Source of the DNA: Candidatus Dechloromonas phosphorivorans
Lineage (GTDB): Bacteria > Pseudomonadota > Gammaproteobacteria > Burkholderiales > Rhodocyclaceae
Assembly (NCBI GenBank): GCA_016721185.1
Contig: JADKIP010000013.1
Coordinates: forward strand, 21,001-85,000
Reading direction: 5' to 3'
DNA: 64,000 nt
Shown: in pieces, positions 34,262 to 43,174 of the stretch
How the letters are laid out: each line of letters begins with the position of its first letter
How positions within the stretch are numbered: the first letter of the stretch is position 1
Translations under genes and position numbers: made by a program
Notes under the pieces: model-generated
The model's input: only the letters and a program-made list of their open reading frames with translations
Told to the model about the DNA's origin: nothing
The model's database searches: none

Positions 34262-35707
34262 ATTCGCCAATCCGACTGTTAGGCTGGTCGGCAAGCGGAC
34301 AGGATGTCCTTCAGATAGAGGAAGGGATCGTGCCCTTGAGTTTGGCGGACTGGATCAAGCTCATGATGGCGGCGGCGTTTGCCGGCACGCAGGCGCCGGC
34401 GAATAAGTTCTTCCGGCCCGTGCGGGCCGGATGCGGTTCTCGATCCAGTTGTTGTCGATCGGCACCTGAGCGTCACCGATGTATGGGGCGAGCGCCGTCC
34501 AGCGTTTGGGCGTAATCAATCGCTTTGGCCGTCGAGGATCCATTTGGCACCTGCAATCGGTGCCGGGTCAGCCAGTCATGGAACTCGTCGGAATCGGTTT
34601 GGCCTGTTCGGCGTATTCGTCGCCGTTCGTCCGGCCCGGTCGGCAACCTCCCGCCTCCTGATGAGCCTCTGGATATAGCCAGCGCCTGTTGGGCAATCGG
34701 CTCTGGTTGTTGGCTGCAGGTCGAAGAATTTCCGGGCGCGGGCCTGCACCGGCTTCGGTCACGCCGTCAGCGATCAGCGCCTTGTAGCCCGGTATCGTCG
34801 CAGACGAGCGTACCGCGCCAGTCGCCGAGGATTCCGGGCATGTTTGCCCGCCGACTGTCGGCAAAGTCATAGATCACCGCCGACCGGTTCGAAGGCGCCG
34901 ATGCTGCAGGACCAGAGTAAGCCCGATGGTCTTGCCGGCGCGGGATCGGCATCGCCACCGGCGTTTCGTCAGCATGCGCCGGTGGTGAGCATTTCTTTCA
35001 GCGCATCGACCAGCGGTTGCAGGGTCACGCCCATCCGGCCCACCATTCGGCCAAGGTGGTTGCGGGATCGGCAATCGGCGCGGCCGAAGATCCCTTCCGC
35101 GGTGCGGCGGCAGATGATCAAGATACGGCGATCAGCACGCGCGAGCAAGCCGTGGTCGGGATGCCCTTGTCGATCGCATGCGGTACGGGCCTGCCCGGGT
35201 TTCGCATTCGGGCAGGCCACGGATGTGACGTTCGACCGTAAAAGGTGCCCGGGGTGTAGTCCAGCTCTCGGCGACATCTTCACCGATACGCTCCAGCTGG
35301 CAGCCGCAAGCGCAGGTGGTCGATTCCGGTTCGTGGTGAATCTCGGTGCGCGGCAGCTCTGGCGGCAAGGGTTTGCGCTTCGCTGTCCCTGGGCTTGGTT
35401 TCCGAGCTGCGCCAACTCTTCAGTCATCGCTCATGTCCGCGGCGAGGTTTCTTCAAACAGTTGGCCCTGTTCACCGGCGGCGCTCTGCCTTGACGCCGAA
35501 ATAATGGCGTTTGTAGTACGCCACTCATGCGTCAGCTTGTCGATCTTGGCCTGGCGCCATTTGGTTCTGATCATTGCGCGTAATGACTGCGGCCTGGCTG
35601 AGTACCAGTTCGCGCAGTTCATCCGCAGTCAGTTGATCGAGATTGGCAGGCAGTGTCGCGACATCATGCCGGTCCAACCACTTCCCCGCTATCGTGGACT
35701 TCCCCAA
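34262..35707 (-). pseudogene. tnpC: IS66 transposase TnpC, broken
   Basis: The N-terminus lies at 35707 (LPANLDQLTADELRELVLSQ). The zinc-finger part follows as TCACGCQLERIGEDVAESW, and the catalytic C-terminal motif GDAQVPIDNNWIENRIRP lies near 34440-34490. These pieces are in different frames. Confidence 0.8.
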
Positions 35708-35714
35708 TGGTGGA

Positions 35715-36027
35715 CAGTCACAGAACCCGGATTACGCCGCCATCGGCCAGCCGTTCCCGGCAAACCGAGAATCAACGCAGCGAATTGCCCTCGGGTGAGC
35801 GCTACGCTGCCATCGCCCGGCCGGAGTTGAAACCGCCCTTGATTCAGACGACGGTTTGCCAGCCAGATACCGTGGCCATCATGCACCAGTACCTTCAGGC
35901 GGTTACCCGCGTTGGTTGGCAAAGAGGTAGGCATGGTGCGGTTTCGCCTCGCCGAAGATCCGCTGGGCGGTTGCCGTGCCGCCCGCTGTCCAGCGGGTTG
36001 GAGCCACAAGGCATCGACCCGGATCAT
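35715..36027 (-). pseudogene. tnpB: IS66 accessory protein TnpB, broken
   Basis: MIRVDALWL near 36027 and later LKVLVHDGHGIWLANRRLNQ G match IS66 Orf2 (TnpB). The middle section is in shifted frames. Confidence 0.75.
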
Positions 36028-36039
36028 CGCAGCCAGTCG

Positions 36040-36372
36040 CGTAACCAGGCTGCGCAATCGCCCGTGCCTGGACCGGCCAGTCGACCTTGATCGCGGTGTT
36101 GCCGCGGTTTCGATCCGGATGTCTTGCGATGCTGGTGCCGCGGGAGCAGCGGCAGTTGCAAACTCGGGCTGCGTCGCCGACATCAACATGCGCCGCTTCG
36201 GCGCTTCGATGCGCTCACGCATCCACGCGGACTTGATTGGCGTTAACGCCATTTGCCATCGCAATGCCGGCGACGGCGCCCGGCTCGCCACCTCAATCAC
36301 CGCCTGCTTGAATTCCTCCGGGTGATGCCGCTTGCGCCGACTTGGCTTCTGGATTTCATCGAGTGTCCCTGG
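36040..36372 (-). pseudogene. tnpA: IS66 accessory protein TnpA, broken
   Basis: Reading from the right end, DEIQKPSRRKRHHPEEFKQA then VIEVASRAP is the typical TnpA start. The frame is lost after about 45 residues. Confidence 0.7.
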
Positions 36373-36438
36373 TTTTTAAGGGGACACAATCTTCGCGGTC
36401 TAACGCGTGAATTTATAGATGGGTTTGCCGGGGCTTAC

Positions 36439-36686
36439 ATCAAATCCGCCATAGGCAAAATTGATGTTGATGCCGAGGATATGGTGAGGGCGATTGAGCT
36501 AAGCGGTTTCATCGAACTACCCGTGGCCGCAAGCCACGCTATGAAAGTGGCGACTCTGCCCTTTCTGAACGACCACAAAGACCCTTTGACCGGCTCTTGG
36601 TGGCCCAATCGATGGTGGAGCCGTTGGTTCTCCTCACGGCAGACCCAAAAGTTGTTGCCTATGGCGGATTAACCCGCTTGGTCTAG
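36439..36686 (+). pseudogene. VapC PIN-domain toxin, 3' part
   Basis: After the second ATCAAATC the toxin resumes: AIGKIDVDAEDMVRAIELSG, FIELPVAASHAMKVATLPF and NDHKDP. Near 36573 one T appears to be missing; with it restored the sequence continues FDRLLVAQSMVEPLVLLTAD and ends GLTRLV at the stop 36684-36686. Confidence 0.85.
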
Positions 36687-36781
36687 GATTTTTTATAAAG
36701 ATGCGCTTTTTAAGTGGTTCAAGCATTTTGCATCTGTAATTGAACGGTCAGCAGCCGTAGGCACACCCCCAACAACCGATC

Positions 36782-36817
36782 AATCCCCACGTTGCGATTC
36801 CTGGCAACGTGGGGATT
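36782..36817 (-). terminator. Hairpin downstream of katG
   Basis: A perfect 14-bp stem, AATCCCCACGTTGC and GCAACGTGGGGATT, with an 8-base loop, 16 bases after the katG stop. There is no clear T-run, so it may stabilise mRNA or act as a weak terminator. Confidence 0.6.
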
Positions 36818-36832
36818 AACACGCAGACAGAC

Positions 36833-39007
36833 TTATGCCAGATCGAAGCGGTCAGCGTTCATGACCTTCGTCCAGGCAGCAACGAAGTCCCGTACGAACT
36901 TCTCCTTGTTGTCATCCTGCGCATAAACCTCGGCGTAGGCGCGCAGCACCGAGTTCGAGCCAAACACCAGATCGACGCGGGTTGCGGTCCATTTGACCGC
37001 ACCGGTCTTGCGATCACGGATTTCGTAGAGGTTTCTGCCGGCGGGCTTCCAGGTGTAGGCCATGTCGGTCAGGTTGACGAAGAAGTCGTTGGTCAGCGCG
37101 CCTACACGGTCGGTGAATACGCCATGCTGGGTGCCGCCGTAATTGGTGCCCAGCACGCGCATGCCGCCCACCAGCACCGTCATCTCATGGGCGCTCAGTC
37201 GCTGCAGTTGCGCACGGTCGAGCATCAGTTCTTCGGCGCTGACCACGTAGTCCTTCTTCAGCCAGTTGCGGAAACCATCAGCCAGCGGTTCCAGCACATC
37301 GAACGACTCGACATCCGTCATTTCCTGTGTGGCATCGCCACGGCCCGGCGCGAAGGGAACGGTCACGTCGAAGCCTGCCGCCCTGGCTGCTTGCTCGACG
37401 CCAAGATTGCCGGCCAGCACGATGACATCGGCGACGCTGGCACCGCTCTGTGCTGCAATGCCTTCCAGCACAGCCAGCACTTTGGCCAGACGCGCCGGTT
37501 CATTGCCTTCCCAGTTTTTTTGCGGGGCAAGGCGGATGCGCGCGCCGTTGGCACCGCCGCGCTTGTCCGAACCCCGGAAGGTGCGGGCGCAGTCCCAGGC
37601 GGTTGACACCATCTCACTGACCGTCAGGCCGCTGGCGGCGATCTTTGCCTTGAGCGCTGCAATGTCGTAGTCCTTGCGGCCAGCCGGCACCGGGTCTTGC
37701 CAGATCAGGTCTTCCTGCGGTACGTCCGGGCCGATGTAGCGTGCCTTCGGCCCCATGTCGCGATGGGTCAGCTTGAACCAGGCGCGGGCAAAGACTGCCG
37801 AGAAGTAGGCCGGGTCCTTGTGGAAGCGGTCCGCGATCTTGCGGTATTCGGGGTCGAACCTCATCGCCATGTCGGCGTCGGTCATCATCGGCTTGCAGCG
37901 AATCGAGGGATCCTCGACGTCGACCGGCATGTCTTCTTCCCGGATGTTGATCGGTTCCCACTGCCAGGCCCCGGCCGGTGACTTCTTCAGCCACCAGTCG
38001 TAGCCGAGGAGCAGGTCGAAGTAGCCGTTATCCCACTGGGTGGGGTGAGTGGTCCAGGCGCCTTCGATACCGCTGGTCACCGTGTCGCGGCCGATACCAC
38101 GGCTGGTGTGGTTGTTCCAGCCCATGCCCTGTTCTTCCAGATCGGCCGCCTCGGGAGCGGGCCCCAGGTTGGCGGCGCTGCCATTGCCGTGCGCTTTGCC
38201 GACGGTGTGGCCGCCAGCGGTCAGGGCGACGGTTTCCTCGTCGTTCATCGCCATGCGGGCGAAGGTGATGCGGATATCGTGGGCTGTCTTGAGCGGATCG
38301 GGCTTGCCGTCCACCCCTTCCGGATTGACATAGATGAGGCCCATCATGACGGCGGCCAGGGGGTTTTCCAGGTCACGTTCGCCGGAGTAGCGACTGTTGG
38401 CGCTGCCGCTGGGGGCGAGCCATTCCTTTTCGGAACCCCAGTAGGTATCTTTTTCCGGATGCCAGATGTCTTCACGGCCAAACCCGTAACCGAAGGTCTT
38501 GAAGCCCATCGATTCGTAGGCCATGTTGCCGGCGAGGATGATCAGGTCGGCCCAGCTCAGTTTGTTGCCGTATTTTTTCTTGATCGGCCACAGCAGGCGG
38601 CGGGCCTTGTCCAGGTTGCAGTTGTCGGGCCACGAGTTCAGCGGGGCGAAACGCTGATTGCCTGTGCCAGCGCCACCACGGCCATCGGCGATACGGTAGG
38701 TGCCGGCCGAGTGCCAGGCCATGCGGATCATCAAGCCGCCGTAGTGGCCCCAATCCGCTGGCCACCATGCCTGGCTGTCGGTCATCAAGGCTTTGAGGTC
38801 ATTCTTGAGCGCTTCGACATCAAGCTTCTTGAGCTCTTCGCGATAGTTGAAGTCAGGCCCCAGCGGGTTGGTCTTGCTGTCCTGCTGATGCAGGATGTCG
38901 AGGTTGAGGGCCTTGGGCCACCAATCCGCGTTCGACACGCTGGCCGATGTAGCGCCGCCGTGCATGACGGGGCATTTGCCAGCACTCTTCATATCATTCG
39001 TATCCAT
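36833..39007 (-). CDS. katG: Catalase-peroxidase KatG
   Basis: 724 residues. Start MDTNDMKSAGKCPVMHG at 39007 with AGGAG upstream. The distal heme site RMAWHSAGTYR near residue 90 supplies the catalytic Trp-His pair; the proximal ligand motif is ALTAGGHTVGKAHGNG near residue 255. The second, heme-free peroxidase-like half follows, with QDPVPAGRKDYD. Full length for the family. It breaks down hydrogen peroxide and protects heme- and iron-rich metabolism. It is a single-gene unit. Confidence 0.97.
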   Translation of the reverse strand: MDTNDMKSAGKCPVMHGGATSASVSNADWWPKALNLDILHQQDSKTNPLGPDFNYREELKKLDVEALKNDLKALMTDSQAWWPADWGHYGGLMIRMAWHSAGTYRIADGRGGAGTGNQRFAPLNSWPDNCNLDKARRLLWPIKKKYGNKLSWADLIILAGNMAYESMGFKTFGYGFGREDIWHPEKDTYWGSEKEWLAPSGSANSRYSGERDLENPLAAVMMGLIYVNPEGVDGKPDPLKTAHDIRITFARMAMNDEETVALTAGGHTVGKAHGNGSAANLGPAPEAADLEEQGMGWNNHTSRGIGRDTVTSGIEGAWTTHPTQWDNGYFDLLLGYDWWLKKSPAGAWQWEPINIREEDMPVDVEDPSIRCKPMMTDADMAMRFDPEYRKIADRFHKDPAYFSAVFARAWFKLTHRDMGPKARYIGPDVPQEDLIWQDPVPAGRKDYDIAALKAKIAASGLTVSEMVSTAWDCARTFRGSDKRGGANGARIRLAPQKNWEGNEPARLAKVLAVLEGIAAQSGASVADVIVLAGNLGVEQAARAAGFDVTVPFAPGRGDATQEMTDVESFDVLEPLADGFRNWLKKDYVVSAEELMLDRAQLQRLSAHEMTVLVGGMRVLGTNYGGTQHGVFTDRVGALTNDFFVNLTDMAYTWKPAGRNLYEIRDRKTGAVKWTATRVDLVFGSNSVLRAYAEVYAQDDNKEKFVRDFVAAWTKVMNADRFDLA

Positions 39008-39176
39008 GTTCTTAATCTCCTGTGAGTGACGTTGTTTTGAAACAGTCGATCTAATACTAGGAAAACACAATACTTATTACTAATTGATTGCCTGGATATT
39101 CTCGATAGGTTCTTTCTATTGACGGACGGGTGCCACGATCTGCCGGCTCTTGCGATGGGAATCCAACCTGGATGCG

Positions 39177-39641
39177 TCAGGTAAGTTGCTGCCTGGCGAG
39201 TGGCTGGTCATGCATCTGCAGCGCCAACGCATCGCGTTCGGACGATAGTCGCTGGTATTCGCCATGCGCCGCCCGGATGGTTTTTTCCAGGCACCAGACG
39301 CGTTGCGCGGCGCCGCAAAGCGAGTGGTTCGCCTCGCTCAGTTCTATCAGTTTGCGCCCCAGTTCGATGATGGCGTGACCCGATTCCAGGTCTGTCAGGC
39401 GTTTTGCTGTGTAGGCGTTGAGCGCCTTGAGGCGGCTGATTTCATTGGCTTGGGCGATCAGCTTTTGCGCTGACTGCGTGGCACTGCGCCGTAGTGCCGC
39501 CCGTGATTCCCGCAGAGCCTGGCGCAGCGAGCTGACTTCGGCTTCGAGCTGGGTGCGTTTCAGGCGCTCGGCGTCGTCGGGGTGACTGCCATCGGCCGGC
39601 TCTTTTTCGAGGATGGCGCGATTTTTAAGCGGCGCAAGCAT
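39177..39641 (-). CDS. Coiled-coil protein, function unknown
   Basis: 154 residues, strongly helical: LEAEVSSLRQALRESRAALR, KLIAQANEISRLKALNAYTA and LIELSEANHSLCGAAQRVWC. ATG at 39641 overlaps the preceding small gene by 17 bases, so the two are co-translated. It belongs to a three-gene Fur-box-preceded unit with a 24-residue peptide and a 69-residue protein. Confidence 0.7.
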   Translation of the reverse strand: MLAPLKNRAILEKEPADGSHPDDAERLKRTQLEAEVSSLRQALRESRAALRRSATQSAQKLIAQANEISRLKALNAYTAKRLTDLESGHAIIELGRKLIELSEANHSLCGAAQRVWCLEKTIRAAHGEYQRLSSERDALALQMHDQPLARQQLT

Positions 39642-39834
39642 GTTGCGTCTCGCTCGGTCGGCTCAGGCGGACGCTGGCCCGTTCGCAGAGGGTTTGGGTT
39701 TCGCTATCGACGCCATCCATTTCGCCGAGGCGCTCCAGCAGGCGGGCAGCGTTCAGTGCGGATTGCTGGCAGCCGGTTTCGTTGTGAATCAGGAGCAGGC
39801 TCAATGCACCGGCCCACAAAGAACTGTTCGGCAT
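39625..39834 (-). CDS. Small protein, function unknown
   Basis: 69 residues starting MPNSSLWAGALSLLLIHNET, with RLLERLGEMDGVDSETQTLC and a Cys near the C-terminus (TQHACAA). AAGGAAG is upstream of the ATG. No family recognised. Confidence 0.6.
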   Translation of the reverse strand: MPNSSLWAGALSLLLIHNETGCQQSALNAARLLERLGEMDGVDSETQTLCERASVRLSRPSETQHACAA

Positions 39835-39850
39835 GAGAACTTCCTTTCGC

Positions 39851-39925
39851 TTAAAGCGGAATGCCAACGGTGAGCAGCCAAAGCAGGCTGCCGGCAACTG
39901 CGGTGTTCAGGATCAGACTACGCAT
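39851..39925 (-). CDS. 24-residue membrane micropeptide
   Basis: ATG at 39925 with AAGGAG 7 bases upstream encodes MRSLILNTAVAGSLLWLLTV then GIPL and a TAA stop. It is a single hydrophobic helix with one Arg at the N-terminus. It is the first gene behind two Fur-like boxes. The strong ribosome site and position support a real peptide. Confidence 0.55.
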   Translation of the reverse strand: MRSLILNTAVAGSLLWLLTVGIPL

Positions 39926-39940
39926 CAAGATCTCCTTTGT

Positions 39941-39955
39941 TGAGAATGGTTCTCA
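39941..39955. promoter_or_regulatory. Palindromic Fur-like site
   Basis: TGAGAATGGTTCTCA is a perfect inverted repeat close to the TGATAATNATTATCA Fur model, directly before the micropeptide gene. Confidence 0.6.
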
Positions 39956-39980
39956 TCGTATAGGGGGCGATGCGGTTTGT

Positions 39981-40002
39981 AAATAAGAATAATTGCTATT
40001 GA
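39981..40002. promoter_or_regulatory. Second Fur-like site
   Basis: AATAAGAATAATTGCTATTG, an A/T-rich Fur-type match about 60 bases upstream of the micropeptide start. Confidence 0.5.
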
Positions 40003-40032
40003 TGCGAAATGGCTTTTGGGCGGAGCGTTTAT

Positions 40033-42147
40033 TCATAGTTCAAAACGCACGCCACCATAAACGTAGCGCCCACGATTCGGCCCCCAGATATGGGTGACAT
40101 CGACCGTGCCGGTCGCATTGATCCACAACATGCCGTCGTGATCGCTCTGCTTGTAGTCGAACAGGTTGTCGGCCCCGGCAAACACGGCCCAGCGTTTGTC
40201 GATGGCGTACTGGACCCGGGCATCCACCGTCCAGAAGGCTGGGCTCTTGTCGGGCTTGGCGCTGCCGTCGAAGTTGTAGTGTTGCTCGTCGCGGTAGTAG
40301 AACTTGCCCAGATCCTGCGAGCCGGTCCAGGTGGCGCGCACGAAGACGTTCCAGCTACCGCTCTCCCAATCGGCCGAGAGATAGACGCGACGCTCCGGGC
40401 GGGCGAAGGCCAGCGTGCCGACCGGGAAATCGTAGTGCGCCGCTTCGAACCCGAGGCTGGCGGCGAGTGATTTCGTCACCTGGTAGCCGATTTGCATGTC
40501 CAGACCCTTGACCTTGACCGACTCGCTGGCACTTTTCAGCACCGATTCAGTCGTGCCGATATCGAGGTAAGCCAGGTTGTCGAGCCTGGTGTAATGCGCA
40601 TTGCCGAGGAATTTCCAGTCGCCGTCCTGCCAGTCGAAGGTGTACATCAGGTTTTTCGATGCCTCGACGCCATCGGTGGCGTTCCTGATCAGCAGCGTTT
40701 CGAGAATGCCGTGATCCTGCTCGAAATAACTGGTCGGCGCCCGGTAGCCCCGGCCGGTGGAGAGGCGGCTGTTGGCGTGCTCGTTGTGTCGCCAGAGTAC
40801 GTTCAGGCGCGGGGCGAGTTGAGTGCCGTAGACGTTGTGGTTTTCCCAGCGCAGATTGGCGCCGATTTCCAGTTGGTCGTCAAAGAAGGCGTAGTTGGCA
40901 GCCAGACCGAGGCCGGGGGTGCGGAAGATGTCGTTGTCGAGGCCGTTGGCCGGCGTGCCGTCGGGCAGTTCGGCTTTCGACCGCAGGTCTTCGTAGCGCC
41001 AGTCGGCCAGCGCTGTCCAGATACCGCCGGCCAGCGGCGCCTTGAGGCTGCCCATCAAATATCCCTGATTCTGCTTGGCCTTGTAGACGTTGCCTTCGTA
41101 GTAGGAATCCTGGTCGTGGTGGGCGTAGCCGGCGGCGAGATTGAGGACCGTCGCGCCGAGGCGCTTTTCACCGGTGATATAGGCCGACTGGCGTTTCGTG
41201 AAAATGATTTCGGAGAGCCCGGTCTGACCGTCGTTGTAGTCCACCTTGCTGCCGTCGGTCGGATTGACCCAACCGGCAACATAGGGCGAGGCATGGGCAC
41301 CCTTGGAAAAATCGAAGGGATTGCCGCTGCGGCTGGTCTTGATCGCGTCGTAATCGTTGCCGATGGCGCCGCCGCCGCGCTTCTCGTCGATCGCATCGAG
41401 CCGGCCCTTGAGCTTGAAGCCGCCAAGGTTGTCGACGAAGAAACCGATGCCGCCAAGCTTGCGGCCGTAGCCGGCGTATTCGGAAACGCCGTTGCCGTCG
41501 CCATCGACCGAATGGTGGTTATTGGTGTGGATGTTGGCGGAAATGGCGCCGGCTGTCCCGGCACTGGCGACCTGGGCATCAAGCCGGCGGCTGCCGTATT
41601 GGCCGATGGCCATTTCGATCATTGCTTCATCCTTGACCGGGCGGCGGGTGATCATATTCACCGTGCCGGCCAGGGCGTCCGGGGTCAGGCCGGAAGCACC
41701 GGCGCCGCGCATCAGGTCGATCCGCTCCAGCCCGCGCAGGCCGACCGAATCGAGGCCATAGGCTTGCGAGACGGCGGAAAAAAGTGGCACGCCATCAATC
41801 AGCAGTGTGGTGTAGCGGCCGGGCAGGTTGTTCAGCGAAATGAAGCGGGCGTTGCAGATCGAGCATTCGACCTGGACGGCAACGCCGGGCCGCTTGTCGA
41901 GCGCCTCGTTGATATTGCTTGCGCCGGATTTGGTGAATTCTTCGACCGTACAGCTTTCGACCGGGGCCACCTGGTCGCGCAGGAAAGGCCGTTTGGCGCT
42001 GCTTTCGCGCTGGTTGCCGACGACAATTTCGCTGAGGATTTTTTCTGCTCGGGGATCTTCAGCAGCCTGGCTGGCATTTGCCAGTGCAAAGCTCAGCAGG
42101 AGAAGTAGATATTCAGGTTTAGGGGGAAACAAAGGTCTGCTAGACAT
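40033..42147 (-). CDS. TonB-dependent receptor, probably heme/iron, with CxxC plug
   Basis: 704 residues. Signal peptide LLLLLSFALANASQA; plug motifs DQVAPVESCTVEEFTKSGAS and INEALDKRPGVAVQVECSIC, then NLPGRYTTLLIDGVPLFS and GLERIDLMRGAGASGLTPDA. The barrel ends YVYGGVRFEL. The plug contains a C-S-I-C pair, unusual for this class. It is directly downstream of hemP, which argues for heme or hemin as ligand. Start at 42147 (MSSRPLFPPKPEY); a longer frame would overlap hemP. Confidence 0.9.
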   Translation of the reverse strand: MSSRPLFPPKPEYLLLLLSFALANASQAAEDPRAEKILSEIVVGNQRESSAKRPFLRDQVAPVESCTVEEFTKSGASNINEALDKRPGVAVQVECSICNARFISLNNLPGRYTTLLIDGVPLFSAVSQAYGLDSVGLRGLERIDLMRGAGASGLTPDALAGTVNMITRRPVKDEAMIEMAIGQYGSRRLDAQVASAGTAGAISANIHTNNHHSVDGDGNGVSEYAGYGRKLGGIGFFVDNLGGFKLKGRLDAIDEKRGGGAIGNDYDAIKTSRSGNPFDFSKGAHASPYVAGWVNPTDGSKVDYNDGQTGLSEIIFTKRQSAYITGEKRLGATVLNLAAGYAHHDQDSYYEGNVYKAKQNQGYLMGSLKAPLAGGIWTALADWRYEDLRSKAELPDGTPANGLDNDIFRTPGLGLAANYAFFDDQLEIGANLRWENHNVYGTQLAPRLNVLWRHNEHANSRLSTGRGYRAPTSYFEQDHGILETLLIRNATDGVEASKNLMYTFDWQDGDWKFLGNAHYTRLDNLAYLDIGTTESVLKSASESVKVKGLDMQIGYQVTKSLAASLGFEAAHYDFPVGTLAFARPERRVYLSADWESGSWNVFVRATWTGSQDLGKFYYRDEQHYNFDGSAKPDKSPAFWTVDARVQYAIDKRWAVFAGADNLFDYKQSDHDGMLWINATGTVDVTHIWGPNRGRYVYGGVRFEL

Positions 42148-42214
42148 GCGAAAGCTTTCAAGACAACAAAATGACGTTACTACCTTCCTTGGGAAAGCCG
42201 TGCGTAGTAACAAG

Positions 42215-42228
42215 CCTGGCTGGCTGCC
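42215..42228 (-). promoter_or_regulatory. AGCCAGCCA leader motif (hemP-receptor gap)
   Basis: On the minus strand AGCCAGCCA (42217-42225) begins just after the hemP stop, 70 bases before the receptor start at 42147. Confidence 0.6.
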
Positions 42229-42230
42229 TG

Positions 42231-42449
42231 CTATTTGGTCAGAATCAGTTTGCCGAGGCTGGTGATCCGCAGCTGATAGCGTTCGCCGCGATGCAGGATG
42301 CCGATTTCGTTTTTCTGGCCAAAGAGTTCGCTGGCGGCGTAGGTTGATGCAACGGTTTGTTGCGGATTGGTGCTGGTCATTTCCTGCGCTGTCGGGGGCT
42401 GGTTGATGCCCGGAAAGGGGGCGCGAATGCCGGATTTTGTGGTTTGCAT
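42231..42449 (-). CDS. hemP: Hemin uptake protein HemP
   Basis: 72 residues. The C-terminal half, SELFGQKNEIGILHRGERYQ then LRITSLGKLILTK, is the HemP signature ending in KLILTK. HemP supports heme receptor expression or function in proteobacteria. The N-terminal half is long and Pro/Thr-rich for this family. It precedes a TonB receptor by 83 bases. Confidence 0.9.
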   Translation of the reverse strand: MQTTKSGIRAPFPGINQPPTAQEMTSTNPQQTVASTYAASELFGQKNEIGILHRGERYQLRITSLGKLILTK

Positions 42450-42521
42450 GGGTTCTCTCACGGGAATGGTGAACCAGGCCTGGGCGGTTTTTACCAACGT
42501 CGCCCAGGCTGATTGGCTGAA

Positions 42522-43139
42522 CTACAGTCGTGTTGCGTAGTACTCGACGATGCGCTGCAGGTCGAGCGGGAAGGGGGCGGCATCGCTCTCGGGCAGATAG
42601 CTGAGACAGGCGGTTTGCGTCGCGCTGTCGAGGGATATCCACTCGGGGCGCTCCAGCGCCGGGGCTGCGAGCGTGGTTCGGACGAGGTCGATTTTCTTGC
42701 CCGGCTCGGTTGGGCCAAAGTGGTCGCCCACCCGCAGGCGAATTGACGGAATGGTGACGCGGCGGCCGTTCAGCGCCATGTGGCCGTGGCTGACCATTTG
42801 GCGGGCGGCCGGGATGGTGGGCGCGAAGCCGGCACGGAAAACGAGGTTGTCGAGGCGGCGTTCAAGCAGTTCGACCAGCTTGTTGCCGGTGGCGCCGCGA
42901 TGTTTCTTGGCATCGACGATAACGCGGCGCAGTTGTCCTTCAGTCAGGCCGTAGTTGTAGCGCAGCTTCTGTTTTTCCATCAGCTGCTGGCCGAATTCGG
43001 ATTTGCGACTGCTCATTTTTTTCAAGCCATGCTGGCCGGGTGGGGTCGGGCGTTCCTGCATGGACTTGCGGGAAAGGCCGGGTAGATCAACGCCGAGGGC
43101 GCGGAGGACTTTGAGGCGGGGGCCGGTGTAACGGGACAT
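42522..43139 (-). CDS. rpsD: Alternative 30S ribosomal protein S4
   Basis: 205 residues starting MSRYTGPRLKVLRALGVDLP. S4 domain motifs: TPPGQHGLKKMSSRKSEFGQ, KQKLRYNYGLTEGQLRRVIV and LERRLDNLVFRAGFAPTIPA then RQMVSHGHMALNGRRVTIPS. It lacks the N-terminal Cys cluster of zinc-binding S4. The C-terminus (LSYLPESDAAPFPLDLQRIV) is full length. Its place inside a heme/iron uptake locus, not the main ribosomal operon, makes it a paralog, possibly used under metal limitation. Confidence 0.92.
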   Translation of the reverse strand: MSRYTGPRLKVLRALGVDLPGLSRKSMQERPTPPGQHGLKKMSSRKSEFGQQLMEKQKLRYNYGLTEGQLRRVIVDAKKHRGATGNKLVELLERRLDNLVFRAGFAPTIPAARQMVSHGHMALNGRRVTIPSIRLRVGDHFGPTEPGKKIDLVRTTLAAPALERPEWISLDSATQTACLSYLPESDAAPFPLDLQRIVEYYATRL

Positions 43140-43174
43140 TGTTGGTTTCTCCTTATAAAAATCAGTGGTTCATA

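Larger units (their letters stand above)
34190..36438 (-). mobile_element. IS66-family insertion sequence, decayed
   Basis: A 2249-bp element. The left end reads GTAAGCCCCCGGCAAACTCA; the right end, read inward, is GTAAGCCCCGGCAAACCCAT. It is flanked by an exact 8-bp target duplication ATCAAATC (34182-34189 and 36439-36446), the size typical of IS66. Minus-strand relics of tnpA, tnpB and tnpC are present in order, all broken by frame changes. It sits inside a vapC toxin gene. Confidence 0.92.

Noticed and set aside
36980..37010. TTGCGGTCCATTTGACCGCA in katG as an uptake-like motif pair
   Set aside because: Neither side has the full TRCGGTCRAC core; it is a chance palindrome in coding sequence.
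40492..42108. 538-codon plus-strand frame opposite a TonB receptor
   Set aside because: Antisense shadow of a receptor with signal peptide and plug motifs.
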